From: CBDBJL01 sp965206365 | GTDB lineage: Bacteria > Pseudomonadota > Alphaproteobacteria > JABAAW01 > JAHZMA01 | DNA: 64,000 nucleotides | Assembly (NCBI GenBank): GCA_965206365.1 | Contig: CBDBJL010000016.1 | Location: 130,941 to 194,940 of the forward strand | Direction: 5' to 3' | Part shown: piece after piece, positions 18,755 to 28,252 of the stretch | Layout of the letters: every line of letters starts with the position of its first letter | Position numbering within the stretch: position 1 is the stretch's first letter | The notes under the pieces: model-generated | The model's database searches: none | What the model was told of the DNA's origin: nothing | Seen by the model: the letters and a program-made list of their open reading frames with translations, nothing else | Program-made: the position numbers and the translations under genes

Positions 18755-19882
18755 TTATAATATCGGCAATGTATCATTAGCCCGTTTGGATAAATATTCT
18801 GCACCATTTTTCGTAATAACAATATTTTCTTCTGCAACCATAATTTTACCATTCATGATTTCGATACTCGGCTCTAAAGTTAATACCATATTTTCTTCAA
18901 TGATGGTTTCATCAAGTGGCGAGAAAGATGGAAATTCGGTTAATTGCATACCCAACCCATGGCCAAACCGACCAACTTGACCCGCATCACCTTTAATAAT
19001 TGCATTCATGGCAACAAAAACTTCTGCCATAGAAGCACCAGGTTTTGCAGCATGAAACCCAACATCTGTTGCTTGATATAAAATATCATAGGCATTTTTG
19101 GCTTCATCAATGGCCGAGCTAAAGGCAAAATTTCGATCAAAATCACAATAATAGCCTTTGAGAGTTGAGCCCGTATCTAGCAACAAAATATCTTTTTCGG
19201 CAATTTTTTGCGCACAAGGTGGGGCAATAATATTATCATGGCCTTCTGGGTCAGCACCACCAACAAGATATTCTACATTATCCGCGCCTTCTTGTAAAAG
19301 TGCAATGCGAAATTTGCGAAAAACTTCCTCTAAGCTTTGCCCTTGATGGAAAAGTTCAGGTGCCCGAGCAAAGGCTCTACTCGCAATTTCACAAATATCT
19401 CGGATAATCGCAATTTCTGCTGCCGATTTCACCACTCTTAATTTTTGGATGATCGGAGTGCAATCTATAAATTTTTTCGATAATTTTTTTATCAATAGCT
19501 GATATTTAACCATTGACATGGTTAAGCAAGTTTCTTCGCCCATTGGCATTCCAATATTTTTATAATGAGATAATGCCTCAATTAACAAGGGAAGTTCCGG
19601 CATAGATAGATCTGGAGAGGCAAAAATACGAATATCATCAACCCAACTTTTTTGCATAAGATTCTCGCCAATCGATGGAATAATAGCAATTGGTTTGCCG
19701 CCTTTCGGAACAATCAAATACCACGGCCTTGTCGGGCTTTTCCAAAATAAAGTGCGAAAGCCAGTAAAATACATGATTTCAGCTTCGCTGGTAAAAAACA
19801 TGGCATCCATATCTTGTTGATCCATAAGGCTTTGAGCCTTGCAAAGACGTTTCTCATATTCCTCAGGTAAAAAATCTAGCAT
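18755..19882 (-). CDS. M24-family hydrolase (Xaa-Pro peptidase fold, ectoine hydrolase-like)
   Basis: The 375-residue protein shows all five pita-bread metal ligands: Asp in LLLDTGST, Asp in YYCDFDRNF, His in FGHGLGMQL, Glu in LTLEPSIEI and Glu in VAEENIVIT. An N-terminal creatinase-type domain is present (FTSEAEIMYFTGF). Such proteins include prolidases, creatinase and the ectoine hydrolase DoeA/EutD. The neighbouring lyase and racemase-fold genes favour ring opening of a cyclic amidine or hydrolysis of an unusual amide. It abuts the lyase gene with a 3-bp gap. Confidence 0.75.
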   Translation of the reverse strand: MLDFLPEEYEKRLCKAQSLMDQQDMDAMFFTSEAEIMYFTGFRTLFWKSPTRPWYLIVPKGGKPIAIIPSIGENLMQKSWVDDIRIFASPDLSMPELPLLIEALSHYKNIGMPMGEETCLTMSMVKYQLLIKKLSKKFIDCTPIIQKLRVVKSAAEIAIIRDICEIASRAFARAPELFHQGQSLEEVFRKFRIALLQEGADNVEYLVGGADPEGHDNIIAPPCAQKIAEKDILLLDTGSTLKGYYCDFDRNFAFSSAIDEAKNAYDILYQATDVGFHAAKPGASMAEVFVAMNAIIKGDAGQVGRFGHGLGMQLTEFPSFSPLDETIIEENMVLTLEPSIEIMNGKIMVAEENIVITKNGAEYLSKRANDTLPIL

Positions 19883-19885
19883 GGT

Positions 19886-20986
19886 TTATGCAGCTTCAGA
19901 GATAATCGATAAAATACGAGATTGGGCATTTAACTCTACTTTTCTTTCTATGGAAGCATAGTGGAATCCTGCAAAGCCAGCACCACCAGATGGGCTAGTG
20001 CTAAGGTTGCAAAAATCTAAATATTTGATGGCCTCTGCGCATTCATCATCACTGATTGTCATAAAATAATCCGCATCCTCTGCCAAAGCTTGCAGAGCTA
20101 AATCAGAGGGCTCTTTGCAATCTAATCTGCCCATATTAGAGATTTGATTGCCGACAGAAGTTTTCTTGCCCGCAAGAATGCTTGCTTGCAAACAAGGCGC
20201 AAAATCAGCCTCAACAATAATTATGATCATATCATCAGACCAAATTTTACGAAAATATTTCGCCATAGCAGAGGCAAGCCCGCCAACACCCGCTTGCAGG
20301 AAAACATGACTAGGTTCTTCGATCTGGCGGGTAATTTCATCGGCCAATGCCAAATAGCCTTCCATGATCATCTTACCACCATCATAGCCTTTCCATGAAG
20401 AATCAGATAGTAAAAACCAATTATTGTCATCGGCAGCTTGTTTTGCTCCTGCCAGCGAAGCTTCGTAATCATCGCCTTCGATCACCACAGTTGCGCCGTA
20501 CTCTTCTAGCCTGGTTGCAAATGATTCAGGAACATTTCTTGAGAGATAAATTACAGCCTTGGCACCAAAAATTTTGGCACCCGCCGCGATTGAAAGCCCA
20601 TGATTGCCTGCACTCGAGCAAATATAAGTTTCACCTTTTAATATTGTAGATAAATGTTCTTGATCCTTAATTGCATCACCAGCCCTTTCATAAGCATGGC
20701 GGGCAATAACATAGGCTGCACCTAAAGCCTTAAAACTGCCAAGCCGCATACGCGAACGCTCGTCCTTAAAGTATAAATTTTTAACATTGTAAGATTCTGC
20801 CAGTGTTTTTTGCTCACAAAGCGACGTTGGTTGAGCAATAGGGCAAAGGTTTAGCAGATAATTGACCAAAGTTGGGTCAGTAGATAAAACCCCATTCTCG
20901 CAATCATGATCAACTGGAAATGATTTTCCTCTGTAAGGGTTTGATATTATATTAATTGCAATATCTCCGATATTCATTACTACCAA
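19886..20986 (-). CDS. PLP-dependent ammonia-lyase (diaminopropionate ammonia-lyase / EutB-like)
   Basis: This 366-residue fold-type II PLP enzyme has Schiff-base Lys in RLGSFKALGAAYVI near residue 86, phosphate-binding SSAGNHGLSIAAG near 133, and a SPSGGAGFAGFHY C-terminal loop. KDERSRMRLGSFK resembles the KDES-R-GLNAFK motif of diaminopropionate ammonia-lyase, but its position next to M24 and EutA-like genes also fits the EutB dehydratase of ectoine pathways. It is the first gene of the operon; its promoter must lie in the AT-rich 20987-21060. Confidence 0.75.
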   Translation of the reverse strand: MVVMNIGDIAINIISNPYRGKSFPVDHDCENGVLSTDPTLVNYLLNLCPIAQPTSLCEQKTLAESYNVKNLYFKDERSRMRLGSFKALGAAYVIARHAYERAGDAIKDQEHLSTILKGETYICSSAGNHGLSIAAGAKIFGAKAVIYLSRNVPESFATRLEEYGATVVIEGDDYEASLAGAKQAADDNNWFLLSDSSWKGYDGGKMIMEGYLALADEITRQIEEPSHVFLQAGVGGLASAMAKYFRKIWSDDMIIIIVEADFAPCLQASILAGKKTSVGNQISNMGRLDCKEPSDLALQALAEDADYFMTISDDECAEAIKYLDFCNLSTSPSGGAGFAGFHYASIERKVELNAQSRILSIISEAA

Positions 20987-21529
20987 AACAAGTGATTATA
21001 TGATATTGTAATTTTAATTGCAATTGATTTCAATTCAATAATGCATATATTATTCAACAATATCGCTTAATTCGCCCGTGGTTTTTGGGCTCCTAATTCT
21101 AGTATCAATCCAGAAATTTTGAAAAAAATAGTTGCTTATGATGCAACTATGCCTTTAAAAACTTTATTCCGCGAGCAGCTACTGAAAGAATGTGGGTTTG
21201 TATCTATTGCAATTGATAAATTATGCCCCCGATGAGCCATGAGCGAGCTTTAAAATATTTTCCGTTGCCAATTCCCAAAAAACATTCCAGAAACCAAACC
21301 AAACCAAAATATTCTGGGTAAAAGGGAATATTTTTGATAATATTCAAGTAATATTTGTGCCAGAATTGCCGTATTTCTGGTGGCAATTCATCTTTCGGGC
21401 GTAAATAATTTCCTATTGGCAAGATTGCCCCCCTAATATAATCCGAGCATTGGATTTAGTCTAAGCAAATCGATCCCGTAAAATCATGGCAAAAATTATC
21501 GTGAAACAACAACGAAAACAAAGCTAAGC
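20987..21529. other. Intergenic stretch with a possible gene fragment
   Basis: An AT-rich leader for the lyase operon is followed, at about 21074-21234 on the plus strand, by some 50 open codons without a start (SINPEILKKIVAYDATM, LFREQLLKECGFVSIAI). They look protein-like but match nothing I know. A minus-strand frame of 72 codons at 21204-21422 (LRPKDELPPEIRQFWHKYYL) has no supporting ribosome site. I see no other element. Confidence 0.3.
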
Positions 21530-21544
21530 ATAGAAAAGATTTAT

Positions 21545-21696
21545 GGAAATTCACCACAAAGCATTGAGCCTCTGCCCGGTAAACCAAGCAAAGGCCTAAA
21601 TTATCTTAGGCGAACCTAAGAAATATCTTTCAGATGTATTATAAAATACACCCTTACTATAGCCCTTAATCCATCCCAAACGAATTATGCTATACG
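21545..21696 (-). ncRNA. tracrRNA (distal copy, full anti-repeat)
   Basis: Read on the minus strand, the stretch begins with an anti-repeat. The complement of CTATAG (21657-21662) and of CCATCCCAAACGAA plus TATGCTATAC (21671-21695) matches the CRISPR repeat on both sides of an 8-nt bulge. After it come the UAAGG-type junction, an AU-rich hairpin (GUGUAUU/AAUACAUC), a 7-bp stem with a UUCG loop (21604-21621) and an 8-bp stem (21568-21575 with 21588-21595). This order parallels the Neisseria II-C tracrRNA. A weak -10-like TATAGC lies inside the anti-repeat. Both ends are approximate. Confidence 0.8.
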
Positions 21697-21892
21697 AAAC
21701 CACAATATGTGCCAAAAACAAAAAAAGACCCACAATGCTAACCAAAACCCATCATCAAAAACAAATTTAGAGACAGGCTCGTAATTTCATCGAACTACTA
21801 ACGCCCTACTTTATCATAAATTCTAGAGTAAGACAAACCTTATTTATCAGTTTTGTTGGAATAATCTTAACAACAAGGATAAAACATCAAAT

Positions 21893-22015
21893 AACAAAGC
21901 ATTGAGCCTCCGTAACTGAAAAAAAAGACTCAACTATACTTAGGCGAATCTAAGAGATATCTTTCAGATGTATTATAAAATACATATTTTCTATAGTTCC
22001 CGCCGATATTCTAAC
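21893..22015 (-). ncRNA. Second tracrRNA-like unit, short anti-repeat
   Basis: A direct-orientation copy of the tracrRNA lies 0.3 kb nearer to cas9. Its core is almost identical to the first copy: the 28 nt at 21959-21986, the UUCG-loop hairpin, and the 15-nt block 21896-21910. Its anti-repeat is only 11 nt (complement of CTATAGTTCCC, 21991-22001), yet there it matches the repeat without the bulge seen in copy one. An extended -10 (TGTTAGAAT, minus strand) sits just upstream, and a U8 run (21919-21926) follows the UUCG hairpin as a likely terminator. It also contains UAUAGUU (21932-21938), which can pair with its own anti-repeat. Confidence 0.65.
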
Positions 22016-22153
22016 ATAATTTTTGGCATTTTTATTTTCTAAAAAATATTACAAAGACACCTATTAATAGATATCATCGGTGAATAAAAAGATGTAATAT
22101 TGACACTTAATTGTGTATTTAAGGGGGATAAGGCGCAAAGGAGCTTCAAAGTA

Positions 22154-25100
22154 ATGGTAAAAAAACAACCCAGAAACCCTCAAAATTATATTTTAGGAAT
22201 TGATGTTGGAGTCGGCTCGCTAGGCGTTGCCTTAATTGCAATCGATGGGGATACGCCTAGAATTTTAAATGGTAGTTCGTTAATTTATCCCAGTGCAAGT
22301 GGAAATAGTGACAGGCGCACCCATAGGTTAGCGCGTAACTACTTCCAAAATCGGACAAAACGTAAGAAATTGCTTCAGAAGAAACTAACAGAGTTTTTGC
22401 AATTACAAGGTGAAGGATATCGGATCGGGCAAACCCATATCAAACCCTATAACGCCGAAAGATTTCCCAAAGTTAAGAATAAAAAAAATAACTCTTGTGT
22501 GGCGTTACGCGCCATGGCTTTGGATGAACAACTAACTTTACCTGAATTATTTCGAGTTTTTATGCACCTTGCAACGCATCGCGGAGTCCGCCTTACCAAA
22601 GCAATCAAAGAGGCTGAGCAAAAAGAAACCGGTGTGCTGAAACAAGCGATACAGGAATTGCAAGAGCAAATGCAAACAGCAGACAATACAGGAAAAATGA
22701 TTCGCACTGTGGGTGAATATCTTGCCAAGCAAGAAAAAAAGGGTCAGGCTATAAAGTTGCGTCCAGATGCTTTTAATAAACGAGCTATTTTTCTACTCAC
22801 GTGCGATGATTATCAAAGAGTTTGACCAGATTATTGCCAAGCAACAAGAATATTACCCTGAAATTTTTACACCGGAAAATATTCAACTTATAAAAGAAGG
22901 CTCTCTTAAAAAAACAATTGAAGGTAAAGAAAGAATAATTGGTTATGGGATTTTTTGTGAAAAAGGTGCGTATCAAAGCGCGATCGAAGAAAAAATTGGT
23001 TATTGTTGTTACCTTCCGGAAGCGGGGACCATAAGAGAGAAACGAATTGCAATCGCTTCTAATTTGTTTCAAGAAAAGCGTTTGCTCGAACAAATTAATA
23101 ATCTCCGTATTTATCAAGGTGCAAAAGCTGGCGGTGAAGCCGGGGATGGCAAATTAACTTTAGCGCAACGCGATCTTGTTTATGAAAACATGCTCGAGGA
23201 AAAAGAGGCGGTTAAGGGAAATAAAATTGGGAAATGGCTTAATTTAGCCAGTAATTCTCGCCTTAATATTGATGCAAGTGGCAAAAAAAAATCCGAACAA
23301 GTGATCCAACCTCATGTAATTCTTGCCACAATCAAAAAAACCAAAAATTCTGAACTTTTTGCAACATGGCAGAGTTTAAGTGCTGAGGCGCAGGATTATG
23401 CAGTTAAATTATTGCATGATGAGGGGGAATTAGATGCAAATATGAAAGCATGGGTAGAAGAATTTCCTGATTTTCCGCCCGATTGGATTGAAACATTACA
23501 AAATATTATTTTGCCACGAGGCTATGCGGCAACGGGCACCACTGCCACTTCGAAATTGATTGCAGAATTACGCGCTGATGTGATTACTCATTACAAAGCT
23601 GAAATACGCGCTAAACTCAAACATCCTACATCTGAACCCACAGAAGATTATTTGCCATATTACGGAAGATTGCCCTCCTTAGAACATTATTGTCAGGGGG
23701 CAAGCAAGCATCCGGCCGAACCATTAGAAAAACAATTTGGTAAAATCCCCAATTCGGTCGTGCATCAATCACTCAATAAAATTCGCAAAATTCTCAACAC
23801 CTATATTAAAGAATATGGTCCGCCACAAAAGATTCACCTCGAACTTGCACGCGAGTTAAATAAATCACTTAAGGAACGTGAGAACGAGGATAAAAAAAAT
23901 CAAAAAAATCAAAAAAAAAATACTAAATATAATGATAAAATCCTCACCTATAGGGACCGAACCTCGCGCAAATATCGACGCGCCTTAAAATTACATGAGT
24001 GGCAACTCCCTAAACAACAAAAAAAATTATACAAAGAGCAAAAATGTATTTGCCCGTATTCAGGAACAGAAATCAGCATTGATGATATTTTTACTGGCAA
24101 GGCCGAAATTGATCATATTTTGCCTTATTCTCAAACCATGCTCGATAATATTAGTAATTTGGTGTTATGCACAAAAGAAGCGAATTCGAAGAAGAAAAAG
24201 CAAACCCCTTACGAAGCTTTTTCTGGTGGCTATCCTGATGGAACTGGTAGAACTTATGATGATATTCTCACAACGATTGCAGATTATCCAGAATATAAGA
24301 AGAAAAAATTTAATGAAGATGCGATGGCGCATTTTAAAAATAAAAATCTTTTCGCAACCAGATTTAAAACCGATACCCAGTATTTGGCAAAAGTGGTTCA
24401 TAATTATTTAGGATGCTTAAAATTAAATCCTATCAACCAACAGCAAGATGAAAAGCATGAAAATAACCCTGAATCACAGCATGATGCTCAAGATAAAATC
24501 GACGGTGAAGTAAAGAAAAAAAGGATTATCTGTCTTTCCGGCGGTATTACCGCTGATCTGCGACATCATTGGGGCTTGGGCAATATCCTCCAAAATTTTG
24601 AACAAGATAGCCTCACCAGTGTCGGACGAGAAGAAATGGCTGATAATATTAACAAAGATTTTTTGCAATATATCAAAACTAGACAAATCGATTTACAGAA
24701 ACAGGCGAAAAAAAAGGTGCTCGATGAAGCTGAGCAAAAATTTCTCGCAATTAATCTTGCCGAACTTCAAACAAATCAGCGGGGCGACTGGGATGATTAT
24801 GTTAAAAATATATTTAGGGATCGTGAAAATAAAGCAAAAAAGAATCGCCTGGATTATCGTCATCATTTCATTGATGCGATTGTGATCGCTTGTACCAATG
24901 CCTCGGAAGTAAATAGGCTTAATGCGGCAAATGCAAATTATCGAAACCAAAAAACCGAGAATACGCAAAGTTTTTACCAGCAAAAACAACAGCACCGAAT
25001 CGAGCATTCAGGCGTTAAAAAACATCCCTTAAATTGGGTGAATTTTTGCCAAGATGTTAAAGATTATTTGCGCGCTCATCCTAATTTAATCGTGCAAAAT

Positions 25101-26165
25101 CCTAATTTCAACAGTGCATCGCGCCAGATCCATGAAGAAACTAATTATCGCAAAATTATTGATATTTATACTCAGAATAAAACCACACAAGCAGAAAATT
25201 ATCTTCAATCTCTTGTATCCAGCCGACAATCTTTGGATAATTTAGTTGCAGAGAAAAGTTTTGATGCTTTGCTCCCAAAAAAAGAGGATTGGATGCAAAC
25301 ATTGCGCAAGAAAAACAGCATTTGTAAATCTCCGATCGGGGATCGACCTCGATTTTCGCCGGAAGAATTGGAAATTGAAATTACAAAAATTACAGCGAAA
25401 CTTGCAGTTCAGGCCGAAATCAAACAATTTTTAGAAGATAAATTTCATGGAGCCAAGAAAGAAAAACGCGTTATTTATGAGGCAACAAAAGATAAGCTAG
25501 TAAAAGATAAAATCGTAAAAGGTGAACCCGAAGAAGAAAAATTGGTAAAAACCTCTGTGCCAGAACAAATGGCATGGGCAATTACAGAATATAAAAACCG
25601 GAAAAGCAAAGGAGAAATTAACACAATATTTGGGCGCAAATATTTCACAATCTATAAATATCTCACAGTGATTGAAATTAGAAATAAATCCCTTGAGACA
25701 GACTTAAAACAACAAAGACAAAATATCCCCACCCGCCCGCAACGTGTGGTGGTAACCGGCAATAATTCGCATAGCGATATTTTCTACTATTACGATGACA
25801 ATGGTGCCCGCCAGATTGGGTGGGAATGTATTGCCGTTATCGCTGTACGAAAAGCAGATTACCAACCCGCATGGCGGCAAAAATATCCTAAGGCGAAATT
25901 AATTGGGCAATTGCGCATTAATGATACGCTTCAAATTTGGAACAATCCTGATCCCGAAGCTCCCCTGCGCAAAAGAATTTTGGTACGGGTACAGAAAATG
26001 TCGAAAGGATATATTAGTTTTTCGCACTTGCAACGTTCCAAAACCGAAAATATGAGTGCTCCTTATCGGAAAGTTTCATCCATTGGTCTTTTTCAAGCTT
26101 TTGCACCCAAATTGGTCAAGCGTGATGTTACGGGCAAGGTTTATTATCATCGTAAATTATATTAA
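22154..26165 (+). CDS. cas9: Cas9 endonuclease (type II-C), interrupted by a +1 frameshift
   Basis: With one T removed from the T5 run at 22788-22792 the frame reads through as about 1336 residues. Order: RuvC-I (YILGIDVGVGSLGVA, Asp17), Arg-rich bridge helix (about 51-78), recognition lobe, RuvC-II (KIHLELAREL, near 563), HNH (EIDHILPYSQTMLDNISN, near 652, after a CxxP-type PYSGTEI), RuvC-III (HHFIDAIVIA, near 902), and then about 430 residues of wedge and PAM-interacting region. As read, translation ends at 22825 after 223 codons. ATG 22154 has AAAGGAG 10 nt upstream. No cas4 or csn2 is present, hence II-C. It is longer than the usual 1000-1200 residues of that subtype. Confidence 0.9.
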
Positions 26166-26178
26166 AGGAAGCTATTTT

Positions 26179-27090
26179 ATGTGGAGAATTTTGGATATTG
26201 GGCAAGATCATCGAAGCTTGTTGGTAAAAAATCATCAATTAGTGATTAAAAATAACACAGCATCTTCTAAAAATATTCTAGCAACTCTGAATTTTAACGA
26301 TCTTCATGCCATTATTCTCCATGGTCATGGCATCTGGTTAAGTCGAAATGTGCTGGATCAGGCAGGTGAACATAATATTCCTGTGATTATTTGCAATGCC
26401 CAGCATATTCCCCAAACCATAACTCTGCCCGTAGTAGGGCATTATCATTATCAGCAACGCGTTCATGGGCAAATTACTATTACACTTGCCCGACGTAAGG
26501 GTTTGTGGAAAAAAATTGTTCAAGCCAAAATCAAGGCACAAGCCTATTTGCTGAAATCTTATCAATTGCCCGAAGCCGATAGGCTGGAAGCCATGTTGGC
26601 AAAAGTTCTTGCTGGTGATGCGAATAATCACGAGGCCCAAGCAGCTCGTATCTATTGGCAGGCATTATTCGGCAGTGATTTTCGACGCAATATCGAACAA
26701 CCAGGGCTAAATGCACATCTGAATTATGGTTATGCAATTTTACGCGCATCGGTAGCGCGCTTTATTGTGGCATCGGGTTTATTACCCGCAATTGGGCTGA
26801 ATCACCATAATAAGCTGAATCCATTTTGTTTTGTGGATGATGTTATGGAACCATTTCGCCCGTTAATTGATCGGTTGGTGCGTACGCATCATAAGCCATT
26901 TGCCAATCGGGTGACTCCTGAAAATAAAGCAATTTTAAGCGATATTATCAATCACCAGCTCTATTATCGTGACGAAAATATTTCAGTGCAACATGCGGTT
27001 CAAAATTTATGCCATAGTTTTGCCCAGATTTTTTTAGGGGAAGAGAAAAATCTTGCCTTACCACCCATTATTTTTACCAATCAATTATAA
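26179..27090 (+). CDS. cas1: CRISPR integrase Cas1
   Basis: This 303-residue protein begins MWRILDIGQDHRSLLVKN, as type II Cas1 proteins do, and has the N-terminal beta domain followed by the helical catalytic domain. Catalytic metal residues are visible: Glu in GDANNHEAQAARIYW near 161, His in GLNHHNKLNPF near 213, and Asp/Glu in CFVDDVMEPFRPLID near 226. It cuts and joins prespacers at the array with Cas2. The start at 26179 is set by AAAGGAA 8 nt upstream and lies 13 bp past the cas9 stop, so the genes form one operon. Confidence 0.95.
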   Translation: MWRILDIGQDHRSLLVKNHQLVIKNNTASSKNILATLNFNDLHAIILHGHGIWLSRNVLDQAGEHNIPVIICNAQHIPQTITLPVVGHYHYQQRVHGQITITLARRKGLWKKIVQAKIKAQAYLLKSYQLPEADRLEAMLAKVLAGDANNHEAQAARIYWQALFGSDFRRNIEQPGLNAHLNYGYAILRASVARFIVASGLLPAIGLNHHNKLNPFCFVDDVMEPFRPLIDRLVRTHHKPFANRVTPENKAILSDIINHQLYYRDENISVQHAVQNLCHSFAQIFLGEEKNLALPPIIFTNQL

Positions 27091-27091
27091 T

Positions 27092-27418
27092 ATGCTATCG
27101 GGATATAAAACAATGTGGCTATTTATCATGTTTGATTTGCCAACTAGCAATCGGGCTGAAGCCCGTAGTGCGAATCAGTTTAGAAATCACCTGTTACAAG
27201 AAGGTTATATTATGAAACAATTTTCTGTTTATATGCGTTATTTTGACAGTAAAAATCGCGCAAATTCGTCGCTTAGCCGAATTCAGCAGAAAATTCCACA
27301 ACAAGGTATGGTGAGTGCATTATTTGTTACGGATCGACAATTTGGGCAAATTCAGAATTTTTATGGCAAAAAACCCAAAAAAAACGACGAGAAACCGACC
27401 CAATTACTGTTATTATAG
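27092..27418 (+). CDS. cas2: CRISPR-associated Cas2
   Basis: A 108-residue protein with the Cas2 ferredoxin-like core: MWLFIMFDLPTSNRAEAR at the N-terminal strand, QFSVYMRYFDS, and VSALFVTDRQFGQIQNFYG at the end. It is the scaffold subunit of the Cas1-Cas2 integrase. The start is either 27092, one base after the cas1 stop, or ATG 27113, which has GGGA 9 nt upstream and gives the more usual N-terminus MWLFIMFDLP. The C-terminal tail is Lys-rich. Confidence 0.95.
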   Translation: MLSGYKTMWLFIMFDLPTSNRAEARSANQFRNHLLQEGYIMKQFSVYMRYFDSKNRANSSLSRIQQKIPQQGMVSALFVTDRQFGQIQNFYGKKPKKNDEKPTQLLLL

Positions 27419-27449
27419 GGGAATTATGTGCATTTTTTACACGAATAAA

Positions 27450-27486
27450 TCCCTGGAAACCATTTCATATCAAGGGTTTCCAGGGA
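27450..27486. terminator. Perfect 12-bp hairpin between cas2 and the array
   Basis: TCCCTGGAAACC (27450-27461) and GGTTTCCAGGGA (27475-27486) form a perfect 12-bp stem with a 13-nt loop, 31 bp after the cas2 stop and 4 bp before the first repeat. There is no U-run on the plus side, and only a U-rich flank on the minus side. It is best placed to stop array transcription running on the minus strand, or to block read-through from cas2. Confidence 0.55.
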
Positions 27487-27490
27487 TGCT

Positions 27491-28252
27491 AGTATAGCAT
27501 ACTTCGTTTGGGATGGGAACTATAGCATTATTTTCAAAAGCCGATATTCCATAATAAGTATAGCATACTTCGTTTGGGATGGGAACTATAGCTACCAATA
27601 CGTTGCATTTGCCCAAGAAATCAGTATAGCATACTTCGTTTGGGATGGGAACTATAGCTTGCGGCTCGTATTTTGGTAGAACAATTAAAGTATAGCATAC
27701 TTCGTTTGGGATGGGAACTATAGCAAGATAATCCAAAAATCCATGTTAAAATCAAGTATAGCATACTTCGTTTGGGATGGGAACTATAGCATCAACCATT
27801 CAATCACTGCAGCAAAGTCAAGTATAGCATACTTCGTTTGGGATGGGAACTATAGCTAGCAACAGTGCCAGCAATGGTAAAACGCAAGTATAGCATACTT
27901 CGTTTGGGATGGGAACTATAGCAAAATATGATCAAGGGGTTCGTGACGTTTAAGTATAGCATACTTCGTTTGGGATGGGAACTATAGCATCAAACAGCAA
28001 CAAGCTTGGCAAATAACTAGTATAGCATACTTCGTTTGGGATGGGAACTATAGCCAACGCGGGTTTCGCCGTAAGCTTGCTTGGAGTATAGCATACTTCG
28101 TTTGGGATGGGAACTATAGCCAACAGGCAAATGCAAGTTCGACATTGTTGAGTATAGCATACTTCGTTTGGGATGGGAACTATAGCTAGCAACAGTGCCA
28201 GCAATGGTAAAACGCAAGTATAGCATACTTCGTTTGGGATGGGAACTATAGC
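27491..28252 (-). CRISPR. Type II-C CRISPR array, 12 repeats and 11 spacers
   Basis: Twelve identical 36-nt repeats occur at a strict 66-nt period, starting at 27491 and ending at 28252, with 30-nt spacers. In the inferred crRNA sense (minus strand) the repeat starts GCTATAGTTCCC and ends GTATGCTATACT, closely parallel to the Neisseria meningitidis II-C repeat. The orientation is also set by the tracrRNA anti-repeat. Spacers 6 (27857-27886) and 11 (28187-28216) are identical. I found no spacer match within this window. Peptides such as IVPIPNEVCYT read across the repeats are artefacts. Confidence 0.98.

Noticed and set aside
22100..22153. Longer cas9 N-terminus from an ATG at 22100
   Set aside because: ATG 22154 has a good ribosome site (AAAGGAG) and the RuvC-I domain begins about ten residues later, as is usual; the upstream 18 codons look unlike a Cas9 N-terminus.
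27419..27490. A classical AT-rich leader with promoter between cas2 and the first repeat
   Set aside because: The gap is short and dominated by a perfect hairpin; tracrRNA orientation says that the crRNAs are transcribed toward this end, so it does not drive the array. Whether it guides spacer integration stays open.
27470..28226. Reading frames encoding repeated APIPNEVCYT or SSHPKRSMLY peptides
   Set aside because: They are translations across the CRISPR repeats and spacers; the 66-nt period keeps the frame open by chance (66 is a multiple of 3).
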